From: Gnetum montanum
Lineage: Eukaryota; Streptophyta; Gnetopsida; Gnetales; Gnetaceae
Length of the DNA: 64,000 bases
NCBI GenBank assembly: GCA_015680685.1
Contig: MNCI01021389.1
Span: 677,570 to 741,569, forward strand
Direction: 5' to 3'
Part shown: positions 34,138 through 46,689 of the stretch, piece after piece
Layout of the letters: the number at the start of each line of letters is the position of its first letter
Position numbering within the stretch: the stretch's first letter is position 1
Notes under the pieces: generated by a model
Seen by the model: only the letters and a program-made list of their open reading frames with translations
Database searches by the model: none
What the model was told of the DNA's origin: nothing
Position numbers and translations under genes: made by a program

Positions 34138-36640
34138 ATGTCTTCTTCTCATAGGAGCAATTCTTTGCCCAAGTCTAAAGGAGTACATCAGCCAATGCCT
34201 CAACAATATCGAGTGGTATATGCTCATCCTCATGAGTATGTACTAAATTTCACCTTCATCCTACACCAAGATGAACAGCTGTGGTGGACTAACATGGAGG
34301 GCAACATTGTGTTGCCGCTCGATCAGTTCGTTCCTGTAATGCTCCAACAAATGCTTATACGATGGGATCTCCAAGGACTTCATACTGAGTACATGGTGTA
34401 GGATAGTGACACCAGGGATTAAATCATCCCACTAAGGCACAACGTCTTAGGGACAGTGTTATGAATCTATAAAGGGAAAAGGATTTAATGATTCCTCATT
34501 CTTACTATACCAAAAAGATGGTGGAGAGTCCTTCTTTAGGGATTTTCCATTCAACGAAATTCCTCTCTTTGACTTCGATGAAGGAGGTCAAAACCAAAAC
34601 TTGCAATGCATGATTCACAATCCTGGTTTTGGTAAGAATGGATCCAATGACAAGGAAGGATCCAAAGAGGCAAGTCAATGTAGGGATGTGGACAAGAAAC
34701 AAGATTGTGATCATGGTTTCGATCACCAAAGAGGTGGTAGTAGGCACTGTGATGATGGTAGTCCTCCTTCCTCTTCACCTTCGTCATCATCCTCTTCTTC
34801 TTCTAGCTCTAATTGCAACCATAGGGGGCGTGACCATGATGGAGGTGATCAACAGGACTAAAATGATAAAAGGGACCATTAGGCAAGGCAAGACCAGGGA
34901 CATGGGCATTCAAGAGAGACACGATGCCATGAATGAAGGGGTAGTAGAGGGCATCGTAAGCATCAAAATCAAGGCCTTGATGAGACTTTTCTTGCTACCC
35001 AAACTATGTTAAACATCATAGAGGTAATACGAATTCCAATAAGGCATGTAAAGGCCAGTTAGAGCAAAAGGCTAGACATGAACAATATCCCTTAGTTTGA
35101 AGGGGGATATAACTTACATCCATAGAACCATCTCCAAGATTTTCAAGATACACATGCCCTGCAAAATATAGAGAATGAGTGGAAAAACTTAAGTTGTTCC
35201 CAAGGACACTCATTAAAGAAGTAGAAAACTAATACCAATTCTTAGAAAGGGAATCTATTAGATGATGGAGTACAATGCTTGAATTGTTCAATGACAAATA
35301 TCAAACATACTCTAGAGTGTCCAACTTGAGATGATAGATCCAAGGATGGAAATAAGAAACACATGAACCCTTAGATGCCTTCATCGATCAATACTATTCT
35401 TTAATGCACAAATGTCCTAGTCATGGTTATTCTAAATTGGATCAACTTCGCCACATTCTAGATGGGCTTCAACCTGAAATGAGGAGAATTCTTGGCATCT
35501 ATGCCCAAGGGTGACTGCTAGAATTAAGCATCCATTAGATTCAAAGATTGATTGAGTAGGTAAATAAAGAGGAAGGTGAATTGAGAAAATGAGAAAGTGT
35601 AGAAGAGTATAATTGCAATCCTTTCATTTGCAAGAGGGAGGTTTAATTTTTGATAGTGAGGAAGATTCAGCACTTGATGAGGTGGTGAATCGGAAGGTCT
35701 TGCTGCTTCAAAAATCTCAATCTAAAATTATGGCCAAGGTTGATTAGTTATGGGACTCTATGGATAGTAGATTTTAAGCTATCCTAAAAATTACTAAAGA
35801 GTCCAAAGAATAAGGTAGTGATCATGAGCGTAGAATGTGCAAGGAAGTTGAACATGCCTATCAAAGAGGTAAGGACAAGCTTGCTACGATAGAAGAAGTT
35901 GCAAAAAGTAAATCAAATGATGATGATGGATGTGATGTCTACTAGTATGAACATCCTAAGGGATGTTTCCCCATAGTGTCACACTTACAAGAGTCTGGGG
36001 TGTACACTTTGAATCCATGACTAGCACAAAGGCAAACACCTAGACAATTACCTTACCCTCAAGGTAATTCCAAGCAATTCCACCAGCAATAACAATATTA
36101 TCCAAGTGAACCTCCATCACAACCATATGAGCAATATCAATAGTGGCAACAACCATAGTCATGGGCATTGGCACCACCAAGGTAGCAATACCCTTACTGA
36201 CAACCTGATTCATATGGGTATTATATTTAACAACCCTTATCTCCACATGACTCCTCCAGTTACATTTCTACTTTCACTACCATCCTTTTGATTATTATCT
36301 AATTCTCCACATGCAAGAAGGAATACGACCTCTTACCCTTATCCTTCTCATATTCCTACACATCTTCCTCCTCCCTTAACATAGCTACCACCTACTTCAC
36401 CTATGCAAGGTGAACTCCTAGCTCAACTGCAACAACACAACGCTACCAGGGCCAATAATCTACAATTGGTTTATCAACCAAGTGGTTCAGATACTCGATC
36501 AAAGAAAAGATCTTTCTTTTGATCATGTAGTACACCTAAGCCCTCAAATGTAGCTGCGATTGACAACCTTGTTCCTCCATCTTCCTCTATATCAAATTCC
36601 TTCAAGTCTCCTTCAAACCAAACATCACCTAGGATCCATA
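34138..36640 (+). pseudogene. E4 gag, decayed
   Basis: ATG 34138 opens MSSSHRSN and reads through YAHPHEY...FTFILHQDEQLWW (34213-34284) to a stop at 34401; this copy fixes the start used for E1. The capsid motif lies near 35097-35160 with several stops, LFPRTLIKEVE at about 35196-35230, YEHPKGC at 35947-35967 (the two N-terminal Cys are partly lost). P/Q-rich tail to 36600. Too decayed to encode protein. Confidence 0.72.
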
Positions 36641-36642
36641 CT

Positions 36643-37170
36643 GTGATGCTTACTCATGCCTTATATGATTGGATCCATGCTGGAAACCTTCCCAGGAAGT
36701 TAGAAGATCCTAGAAGTCCTCTAATTTATTTACAAATTACCAGCAATGAACCATGTAAGGCTCATCTTAATTTCAATTCCAGTGTCAACCTAATCTCTCA
36801 TGAAATGTATACTATATGGAACCTACCCCTTTAAAGAAGAGCAATATTATTAGAATTGGCAAACTAGCCCATCACTATTCCATTGGGATTGGTAGAAGAC
36901 ATTATAACCACTATTTGTGGGTGGTCTTACCTTGCTAATTTCCTAGTGATCAAGGTGGAGAATTGTAAAGGGGAATTCCCAATCATCATGGGAAGGGCAT
37001 GGCTAAGCACCGTTGATGCAAGAATGGGCATTAGATATCTTTTCCTGGAAATATCTAAAGAAAATGCATTTGGAAAAATCGAGAAGAAGTGAGTTCCATG
37101 CATCGCGTACAATGATATAGGGTGCAATTGTATGTAGAAACTTTGGGCAGTGAAATGAGCATCTATCTCT
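36643..37170 (+). pseudogene. E4 protease, decayed
   Basis: SPLIYLQITSNEPCKAHLN (36715-36771): the catalytic Asp is Asn and the glycine loop is lost. IIMGRAWLSTVDAR at about 36985-37024. Stops at 36832 and 37090. Confidence 0.72.
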
Positions 37171-37326
37171 ACATGCAAGCAGTGTGCACTAGAAGTAGAA
37201 ATTCAAACGTGTTTGTATGCAACAACCACAAAACAAGAGCGCACCTAGTGGTTGACTATTGATTTTAAGAGCAACACACTTTGCATGGAATAAACTGAGA
37301 GCCTAACATGCACATATGTCATAGGC

Positions 37327-38870
37327 ATGGATGAACTAAAGCAAGTTCATCACCAACTCTTTGATGATGCAAATGATGATACCTATTGGGAAGAGTTGGA
37401 AATTCTTGAAAATTTCAAGCAAGAGCCCCTTGAACTAAAAACTCCACTAGCTGGCATGGAATATCTGTTCTTAAAAAATGGAAAGCTAGTCATAATCAAT
37501 GCTAATCTTGCTCCAAAATAGAAAAATATGTTGTTAAACATGATTGAAAATGGTTAGCATCCTTTGCCTGATCATATCCTGAAACACAGGGATTGATCCT
37601 ATGATATGCCAGCATTGCATCTACATCAACTCAGCCATGAAGCCAAAGAGAAAGCCATAAAGGCAATTGAACCCCAAATTAAAGCAAATTTTCAAGGAGG
37701 AAATCAAACAACTCCTCAAGGTGGGGTTCATTTATCCCATTGTAGATAGCAACTAGGTTAGTCCACTTGTTATTGTGCCCAAGAAAGTTGGAAAGTGGTG
37801 AGTCTGCATCGATTTTTTGCTGCTAAATATGGCAACAATCAAGGACCACTTTTCGTTGCCATTCATTGATCAGGTATTAGACATAATATATGGACATTGC
37901 TACTAGAGTTTTTTCGATGGTTATAGTGGCTATAATCAAATCTAGATCACATCAAAGGACCAAGCCAAAACAACATTCACAAGTCTCTGGGGGACTTTTG
38001 CATATCATAGGATGTCTTTTGGTTTGTGTAATGACCCTACTACATTCTAATTCTTGGTCCTAAGCATTTTCCAACAGCAAATTGGTAATGGTATGAAAGT
38101 CTTCATGGATGACTTCTCCACTTACGGAGCTACATTTGAGCAAGCCCTACACTGTCTTGAGCAAGTATTGAAATGATGTGTTGAGATAAACCTCAAGCTC
38201 AACTAGTAAAAGAGTCACCTAATGATCCAAGAAGGCATTGTATTAGGGCACAGAATATCACAAGTAGAAATTGAGGTTAATCCTAAAAAAATAAGGGTTA
38301 TCCAAGGAATAACCCACCAACTAGAAACTATCATAGATGTTTGGTCATTCCTTGGACATACTGGCTGCTATCGGTGATTCATAGAGAATTTCTCTATCAT
38401 AAAACCATTAGTGAAGCTAACAAAGAAAGATGCTCCATTTTTCTTGGCCATAGAATGTGAACAAGCATTCTAATAGCTAAAATAGAAACTTATGAAAACT
38501 CCAATTCTACAACCACCCAACTAGTCTAGACCATTTCATGTTATGACAAATGCATTAAATTATGCCTTGGGAGTTATGCTTACGTAGATAGATGAAAAGA
38601 AGCATCCATATTACGTCCACTTCACTAGTTGAATCATTGTGGTGTTTGCTCTAGATAAGTTCAAGCACTATGTCATATGGTGAAAGTGTTTGTGCACACA
38701 GACCACAGTGCCATTCGCTTCTTGATGAACAAGCCAACGGTGGTCCCTCATGTCATATGGTGGCTTGTGATCTTATAGGAATTTGACCTTACGATGGTAG
38801 ATTGAAAGGGCATTGAGAATGTGATCGTTGATCACTTGTCTTTGTTACAATGAAACAACAAAGAGGAAGA
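37327..38870 (+). pseudogene. E4 reverse transcriptase and RNase H, decayed
   Basis: GMEYLFLKNGKLVIINANLA (37456-37515) opens the RT region; FIYPIVDSN (37728-37754); FPLPFIDQ-like segment at 37857; KVFMDDFSTYG with intact catalytic box at about 38098-38130; LGHTGC (38356). RNase H has FKHYVIW and TDHSAIRFLMNKPTV (38701-38745), but a segment before it (the KELMAI part) is shortened. Many stops. Confidence 0.72.
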
Positions 38871-39039
38871 GAACCCACTATCTAGTATGTTTCATGATGA
38901 ACTCCTCTCTGCTAGGGCTATAATTGAATAATTGCCCAATGAGCATAAATGATATCATGACATTCTTACCTATCTTCTCACCCAAGAGATGCCACAAGGG
39001 TTAGACCACCGAAAGAAACAACAATTTCTTCACTAGGTA

Positions 39040-40190
39040 AAATGCTTCATGGAGATCAACGGACACCTCTACAAGGTGTGCGCCAATGGCCTAGTTTGTT
39101 GGTGTGTCCCTAATGCTGATCAACTATGCATTCTCCAAGATGCTCATGAAAGTCCTTGTGGGGGCCACTATGCTGGGAGATGCATGGCCATTAGAATCCT
39201 AATGGTAAGATACTATTGGCCAATAATTTTCAAGGATGCTCATCAATATGTCCACTCTTGTGAATGCTACCAACGAGATGGTGGAATGACTACTTGAATG
39301 GAGGGACCTCAACAATGGATTCAACCATTGGAACCCTTCAACATCTGGGGCATTGATTTCATGGGTCCCACCACACCCATGTCAAGTGAAAAGGATACAT
39401 CATAGTTGTTGTTGACTATTATATGAAATGGGTAGAAGCAGTAACCATCCCCAACTGTACATCTTCTACTACTACTTGGTTTGTACAACACAATGTTGTA
39501 AATAGGTTTGGTTGCCACATGCATTAATTTCTGTTAATGGAATTTACTTTATAGGCACTACCTTTCAAAAGCTCATCCAACACCTCAGGGTTGAACATAA
39601 ACTTACAACACTGTACCACCCCCAAGCCAATGGTTAAGCTGAGGTTACCAATAAGGAAATCATAGTGATTCTAACAAGAACTATTAGCAAATATAAGAAA
39701 TACTAGAGCAGAAAACTCAACGATGCCCTTTAGGCCTATCGCTCAACATGGAAACTTCCTATAGGCTACTCTCCTTATGAGCTTGTGTATGAAAAATTAC
39801 CAACACTTCCTATTCAATCCAAGCTTCATACACTTTCAACAACCTGTGACCTTAACCTTGACTTGAGTCTAGCATAAAAAAAAACTAATGAATCTCAACT
39901 TACTAGATGAAAGCCAATTGCTAGCCCTATCATCTAACAAGTTGCACAAGGCATTCAACAAAAAACATCATGACCTTAAAATCAGAAAAGTCAAATTTCA
40001 ACCAGGAGATAAGGTTCTTTACTAGAACCCCACACACGTACCTCAACGAACCAAGTTCCAAACGTTGTGGGAAGGACCTTATATAGTTTATGAAACTTTT
40101 TCTTCGAGGGTCATGATGATCTACAAACCTCAGAGCCTAACCAAGAAATAGCTAGTCAACATACAATAGGTCAAACCTTTCCACAAGCAT
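39040..40190 (+). pseudogene. E4 integrase, decayed
   Basis: Best-preserved integrase finger of the Athila-like set: HESPCGGHYAG ... CECYQRDG (39148-39282). Core start WIQPLEPFNIWGIDFMGP (39316-39369), VNGIYFIGTTFQKL near 39535-39575, and QANG.AEVTN (39626-39655). C-terminal GDKVL.WNPTHVPQ (40006-40047). Frameshift near 39390 and several stops. Confidence 0.75.
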
Positions 40191-40255
40191 AACCTAGCTA
40201 ATACAACACATGCCTCATCATATGGACAACCATGCTCAATATTTTGGATCTCCTT

Positions 40256-40500
40256 TCAACTCAGTCGTGGGGAAGATGGCCATCCATGCTAACTATATAA
40301 GAGGCTTCTCATTTTTTCACCCTTTTTGTTTTACACAATTTTGTTTTATAACTTTTTATTTTACACATTCTTTCTTTTACATCTTCTTGTTTCATGTTCT
40401 TAATCTTTTCTAATTTTTATTTTACAACATCATTAGTACATTTGCTATTTCTTGAATATTTTACACTTTCTTTTATATTTTCATTTATTTTGGTGTGATT
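40256..40500 (+). other. Internal PPT-like motif and T-rich tract
   Basis: AACTCAGTCGTGGGGAAGATGG at 40258-40279, then T-rich sequence to about 40500. Same arrangement as 7606 in E1 and 403 in E2. Confidence 0.5.
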
Positions 40501-41890
40501 TTCTAACCTTTTGTTAATAAGTGCCAGGCATAGTGGTAATTCGTTACTTGATGGTGGTATATACTATTTTGTTATTTGATTGTTGGTGTCTCGATTCTAA
40601 CTTTAAATTTTGTTACTGATAATTATGACATGGTTTTTTTCCCATGCAACAACAGTGAGTCTACAACATCCACCCATCCACAAACTCTATAGTTTTCCTT
40701 ATTTTGGAAATGTGCAGTCCCTTTTTCATTAATAAAACTATTACAAATTTGTGACTTTGGTAGTTTTTGGAATTGTAAAGGATTCAAAGGTTTGAATAGG
40801 GTGTGAATTCAAGGGGATTCAATATTCTTTGTGCCTTTTTGCTTACTTGGTGCATGTGTGTTTTCATGGATTTCTTACCGTTCTATGTTGACCAATAAAA
40901 GGAAGTTGAATAAGTCTTTGCATGGTGTGGTTCTCATCAAAAAAATGATGGAATTCAAAGTATACCCCTTAGACACAATAAACGAATAAGTCTTTGCATG
41001 GTGTGGTTTTCATTTCAAAAAAAAGTGATGAAAATTTAAAGCACACCACTTAGACAAAATAAACGAGCTACAAGCACTAGTTATGGGACTAGAAAGACAT
41101 GTTACCCATGCCTGAAGCTCCCCTCTAACTAAGGCCCTTCCTCACGTCCTACTTCTCTTTTCTTCTCTAATAAGGAATGTTGGATGTTCTATAGAAGCAC
41201 TCTTGTGTCTTAGGGGGATGGATTGGTCTTAAAATGGTGATGCAAAGTCATTGAATGTGGTTGGTTTTGGTCTAGACTAAGGATGGATCTTATTAAGTCA
41301 TTTAACCATAAAATTCACAAGGGACTTCATGTAACTTTAATCAAGAACTCCATTCCACTCTCTCTCTCATACATCTATGCTTTCCATGTTTCACCTCACT
41401 ATCGGTTTCATGTTCTTATTCGATTTCCTAGTTTGATATGTCAAAATTCTTAGGAAGTTTCTTCTAGGTTTTTGTACTTAACCTTCTGTAATCATTAATC
41501 ATCCACAAGGCCCACAAACTCCTTGGTTTGAAGTTATGCAAGGGCAATAAAACGCCTATGCTTGCTTTAGGGAGGACCCACTTGCATATCTTCTGGTTGG
41601 GTTAGTTAAGTTCTTTATCCTTAGACACTCTTACAATCGAATCCTTTTATTTACCTCATTAATGACATCCAATTGTGTGCATCTTCACAACATTTTTTAG
41701 TGAAACCTTTTATAGTTACTATTGTGAATTCTTAAACACTCTTCAAGCATTTCCTCGCATTTGAACTTTTTCAAATTTAATGAATTGCTTATCTATTCCA
41801 CCATATTTTTCAACATTCTCACTAACACTATTATCAAAATTCATCCATCACAATCACAACCTAGCCAAGTGTAACCATTGACGAGACAAG
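40501..41890 (+). other. Conserved 3' non-coding region of A/E4
   Basis: Aligns by eye with 7800-9055 of E1. At 40905-41040 a segment around ATAAGTCTTTGCATGGTGTGG is duplicated in tandem, about 75 bp apart. No gene seen. Confidence 0.55.
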
Positions 41891-41950
41891 GTACTTCAAA
41901 GCTATATGTTACACATTGCACACTAATCCATGATTTTGTTGTGATTGCAG
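41891..41950 (+). other. Candidate 60-nt intron before ORF3 in A/E4
   Basis: AAG|GTACTT donor, CTAAT at 41923-41927, acceptor GTGATTGCAG ending 41950, again 23 nt after CTAAT. In this copy the base after AG is T (TGGGAAGCATGG), so no ATG follows immediately. Confidence 0.45.
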
Positions 41951-44110
41951 TGGGAAGCATGGATGGAACATGTCAACTAGATGTGGGACTATCCTCATAG
42001 AGGAAGCAGCAGCAGTAGCACCATGTGATGAGGGCTCTTCATGATCGTTCAATCTTCTTCTTCACTCTTGAGCTACCAAAGGAGTGGATGTTAGTTTTGT
42101 CCAAGGTGTTCCCTTCTCTTATCATGAACACCCAATTTTGTAAAAGATTGCAATTTGTACATGGGCACTTAGAATATTTTTATTTCATTTATTTCCCACA
42201 AAATGATTAAACTATATATCAACATATGTGGCCACAACAAGTGTGATCTTAATGGAAAAGTATAATGTAAAAATTGCACAACTCTATTTCATGAAGATCT
42301 AAAGGCAGTTTGAGAAAAATAAGGTAGGCAAGCTAATACTTCCATTCCCTTGCCTCATCAGGAAGTGTTGCAAACATGCTGGAAACTTAGGGTACATCAA
42401 TGATGTCCTCAGGAAGGCTCAAAACACTTCCTATGCTGAAATGCTCAAGTTAGCACCACCAAAGAAAGATCAGAAGGAGGAACAAATAGACATTGGGGAA
42501 ACCACACAAACTACTATACAATAATAGCAAGCGGGACCTAGAGGTCAACAGTAAGAGCAACAATAGTTGCAAGGACAACAACAACAAAAAGTTCTGCCAC
42601 TGCTGCCATAACATTATAGGTCATCAATGAGTCATCTGCAACAAATTACAGAGACCATCAATGTGGCAACTCATGAGGAGGCCAACCTCTATAGAGACAT
42701 TTATAGTGTCATCTAGCCCATAGTTTCCATAGACCTTGTCAATGGAAAAATATCATTTTAATTGGGAGGAGAGGACTAATGGTCATAGTATATTTTTGGA
42801 AATGTTGCATCATTCCAAGTGATGCTTGAAATCGGAGAAGGATCCATGGTCATGATTATGTACCCCCAAGATGCAGTAGGAGTTGTAGAAATGAGCATGA
42901 ATCACATCAAAGAAATATTTAACATACCTATTGTGCCACCAGTGGATCTAATTGGAGCTATGGATGTTCTCGTACCTCGATGACTCTGGCCGATTGTGAA
43001 GATGTGCTAGATCGACTATTGCAGAGTGGACAAGTTATGAAAACTCTTTTTGACATCCCAAGTGATGTCACTATAGTGTAGTCAGAACTAATAGCAACCT
43101 AGGGTAAGTTGGTCATGGAAGAAACTAAGGCAAAGAATGTACAAAATGAAATTTGTAGACTACAGAAAGAGCTCACAACCCTAAGGGTTGAACACAAAGA
43201 TCCTACATAATATGTTACGCCTAACTAGCTAGAGTAGTTTAGAATAGAACAAATCAATCACCTAATGAAGCAAAACAAGCAGGTAAAGAATGAGAAGGAG
43301 AAAGTGGTGTGGAATACCTTAGTAGCAGAAGCCCAAACATATGCACATGCTAAGGCACTTGTCACAGCATAGGAAGAAAATAAGCAACTTACTATAGATA
43401 ATACCAAGTTGACTAATGTAGAAAAGCATAAAATCATCCTTGAGAAGAGTATCCATCAATTGAGAGAACAACTAATGAGAATCAACCAAGATATGAGCCG
43501 CTTAGCAAGAGAAAAGAGAACTCTCTAAATGGAGGAGGTACACGTAATCATATAGAAATCAGCTATTGAGATAAACTCATGGCAGAATGAGGCAAAGAAC
43601 CATAAAAGGCTTAAAGAACACTTCTATGATCAGGTGGGAATTTATAAACAAATTAATGAGAAGGAAATCTCAATTGCAAAAGCCCAAATCAATTCCATAT
43701 CAGCACAAAATCTAGACTAACAACCCATCTTGGATAGTAATGCTCATGTTCACAAAGCAAATATAAAAAATAAGGACCTGTAGATAAAAGATTTAAAAGA
43801 ATACATGGGATTCGCTAACCTTCGTTATGCTAACTTGGCCATGTTGACAGTAGGCATGCCCATAAATGAGCTTGAACAGCAAGTAGCAGCCACATATGCA
43901 TTATACAAAAAGGAGTTGTAGATTGAAAAGATGCTTTACAAAAGCTCCATGTAGCAAACTATGAATTAGAAATAGTTAAGGTTGGCTACCAAGGGTAGAA
44001 AGATGTTACAAAAAATCATGTTTGATTATCAAGAGTTATGCAAGATGTCCAAGGCATTTGAAGAAGAGAGAAGACAATTTGTAGCCTGTTACGTTAAGGC
44101 TAATTAGATG
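41951..44110 (+). pseudogene. ORF3: unknown third protein with long coiled coil
   Basis: Downstream of INT and in front of the PPT. From ATG 42251 one frame runs for over 150 codons, broken only by TAA/TAG: LILPFPCLIRKCCKHAG (about 42332-42382) resembles the putative plant transposon protein domain seen in Athila-type ORFs, then a Q-rich linker (42520-42600). After a frame change near 42980, a second frame is followed from about 42983 to 43920, again broken only by TAA/TAG. It is rich in K/E/Q/L with heptad character (for example NEICRLQKELTTLRVEHK, 43147-43200; LREQLMRINQDMSRLAREK). A role as Env, particle or regulatory protein is not shown. E1 and E2 have lost it. Confidence 0.6.
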
Positions 44111-44469
44111 TTTCCATAGCTACCATGTGCATAGGGTGTACAAGCTTCATCACACATTACACAGCAAGCATGAATGGTACATGACCCCATAATGGAAGAA
44201 AGAAGCTTTAGGCATTGCTCAACAAATACAAGTTTTAAACACCTAATGACAAAGGAAAGCAACCAATGGAGGAGCCACCACCACCAGACACTACTCAGTC
44301 TACATCAAGCTCTATCAAGTTTTTTTTGGTTTTTTTTTAGTTTTTCTAGTCATAAATTTTGTTAATTTTTGCAAAACACCACTGCGACATTTAGTGTCAT
44401 GTATATAGTTAGTAATTCATGTAAATCTACCTCCCAATTTTGCAAGTGACTCTATCCTCATTTTGTTTT

Positions 44470-44505
44470 AACTCGAGGATGAGTTTTCAATTAGACATGG
44501 GGGTA
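44470..44505 (+). other. PPT and upstream box of element A
   Basis: AACTCGAGGATGAGTT box and AGACATGGGGGTA directly before the LTR. Confidence 0.7.
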
Positions 44506-45318
44506 TGATAAAGTCAATTTCAATCGACAACGATATCATAACTACGATATTGTAGCCTAAGCTACATCATCATATAAATGATATCATGGGATGTGTGCTA
44601 ACATATAAATACAACACATAGGCGCACGAATCTAAATAAGTTTCATTTCATAGTAGCCAAACTCTATTAGTTTTATTTCATGCATTTAGTCTTAAGTACT
44701 TAAAAGTGTGAATGGCCACAGTGTAGTGTGCCTTCGTGAACAAACTCTTTATTCGAACATCTTGTACTTGGGCATAAATATGACCAGTAATAAAGATTGA
44801 GCTATTTCATACTATTACAACATTCTCTTAGTTTAATGCTTTACTATTCCATGCACTTTACTTTTACTATTGTTAGTATGCAGAATGGATACAATTGATT
44901 TCAAGCATAAATTATGATCGTTTGATAACACAATATTATTGCTTCATTCACCTAGTAGCAAAATACTTGGTAATCCTAGTAACAATTACATAAGCCCAAG
45001 AGGTGTATGAAAAATTAGGAACGAATATCCATTGCCATGGGATAGAATAGATTCATTTATTATTTTACTTAGAAACTATTTTCATTCCACCATGTTTGCC
45101 AGGAGAGACAATAGCCAAACAACATTAGATATCATATACCTCACGATGAGCTAAACCATATACATTGACTTCACTAGCTCCACATGGGAAGACAATGGTC
45201 TTGAACTTAAACCAATTTCTAGCATAATTACATTGCCTCATCCACAAATTATGATCTGGTTGTGCATGAATGCCTATGACTTGTATGGTTGGATGTTGGA
45301 TTTCTCCACTACTAATCA
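44506..45318 (+). repeat. Element A 3' LTR
   Basis: 813 bp; starts TGATAAAGTC, ends CTACTAATCA. CGATATCATA and CGATATTGTAG words and TATAAATA at 44604. Pairs with 13772-14667 along its length, with clear divergence. Confidence 0.82.
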
Positions 45319-45935
45319 GACGTGAAAAATGGTATTTGTTTAAGGATTTCTATCAAGATAGTCACTTGACTTGCAAGTTTGATAAATAAAGCAAGTCTCC
45401 CAACAATGGTATATAAAGTTTTACAATGTTATGATACCTTAAGAATAGTGGGAGTAAATTATTTTCTTAATCTTAAACATGAGTGACCTTATACTTGCAA
45501 GTAGTAACTTAGGCTTATTCCTTTCTCAAAATGTTTAAGACAAAGGATAGCTTGCCCTCTTAAAAGGGGATGAAGATTCTTGTAAAGCAATGCCCATGGA
45601 ATTCCTTAAAGATAGAATTTAATACATGAGATAAAGTTATTTCTCAAGCATGATGGTTAAGAGATGTTATCTTTTGTCTAAAAGTCATTACATCTATAGC
45701 AAGGCCAATAAGAAATTATTATAGTAACTTAGCTGTAGTTTTATCCTATGATAAGAGTGGTGAAAGTGGAAGTTATAGCAAACATATCGATATATTTGCT
45801 CTAAAAGATAGAAATAAAGAAGCATGAGGTTGATATTTAGCATATTAGTACTAAGCTGATTATTTTAATCCCATGACTAAAGTATTATCAACAAAATGAC
45901 ATACAAAGCATGTGGATTATATGGAACTTGTTTAA
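45319..45935 (+). pseudogene. Ty1/copia pol C-terminal fragment
   Basis: Starts GACGTGAAA (D-V-K), the residues expected right after L-H-Q-(M) at 13760. Most of RT is missing or unreadable. At 45845-45932 the copia C-terminus is recognisable: STKLI.., then N-P-M-T-K and HTKHVDYMELV before a stop at 45932, after the known pattern ST-L-ADPMTKGLP...HV..MGL. Confidence 0.65.
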
Positions 45936-46287
45936 TCCACATATAATTAGCTTCTTATTTGTATATATATACACCAGTAAAGGAGTTTTGGATAATAAAG
46001 GGCATATTTTGAAGTGCACATAGAGTTTATGCCATATACATTGAAATAACCAAAGTAGGACCCAGAATGATTTATAAGTTATCATTTGTCAAGAAATAGC
46101 TCATAAAGTGTTCACTTAAGGAGTGTCATTGATTGTAATACATGGAAGGAAATATTCAAACTTGTGGATATGATCACTATGATTCATGTATTGAAACTAT
46201 TTAAATTAGAGTTATAGCTAGAGCCAAAGCTTGGCCAAGATATAGTCATAAACATACACTACCGATGAAGTGGGCCAAGTGGGAAAA

Positions 46288-46657
46288 TGTAAGAATAAAT
46301 GGCCCACTTTTTATAGGTATTGATTAATTAAAGATTTGTTATCTCTTAATAGTTATGGTTTTGGTTATGGCAGTTTAACACTACTCTAGTTATGGAGCAT
46401 TAATGCTTCCATGATGGAGGGAAGTACTAATGCTACTCCATTAAAGGCTATTGGGGTCCTTTACCTAGCCTATAAAATGTGATTTACCTACCATTAAGGT
46501 AATCAAATTAGATGCAAATAAGATTTAATTTAGTTGTAGTAATAGGTATAGGTAAGAAGATCTTCAATGAAGCTCACTTGAAGCACAATTCAAGCTATCA
46601 AAGCTCATTGCAAATTCAACTGTATTTTATGTTTACAGATTTTTAAGATTTTTCCAC
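46288..46657 (+). repeat. Ty1/copia 3' LTR (right end uncertain)
   Basis: Preceded by the PPT-like GGGCCAAGTGGGAAAA (46272-46287), typical for copia. Starts TGTAAGAATAAATGG. TATA box CCTATAAAATG near 46465-46475. The end is set at a CA near 46657 but not confirmed by a partner: I find no 5' LTR upstream of 13390. Confidence 0.55.
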
Positions 46658-46689
46658 ACTATCTTTTTTATTACAATTCACAAAATCTA

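Larger units (their letters stand above)
33139..44480 (+). mobile_element. E4, Athila-like element nested in the 3' region of A
   Basis: Own 5' LTR (33139-33977), PBS, gag, PR, RT, RNase H and INT follow in order. No LTR of its subfamily is found at its 3' end; the next LTR (44506) pairs with 13772. The boundary between E4 and the resumed 3' region of A between 40.2 and 44.5 kb cannot be placed, so the right limit is nominal. Confidence 0.65.
13772..45318 (+). mobile_element. Element A, Athila-like element with nested insertions
   Basis: Bounded by two LTRs of one subfamily (13772-14667 and 44506-45318) that align along their length, including TATAAATA and the R/U5 region. The interior holds gag (interrupted by element B), PR, RT and a deletion fusion into the INT C-terminus, then a second copy, E4, from 33139. 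Its insertion in copia RT is shown by the copia frame on both sides. The LTRs differ more than those of E1, so A is older. No clean target duplication is visible. Confidence 0.75.

Noticed and set aside
41951-44110. Retroviral-type Env
   Set aside because: No signal peptide, membrane segment or cleavage site is visible; composition is that of a soluble coiled coil.
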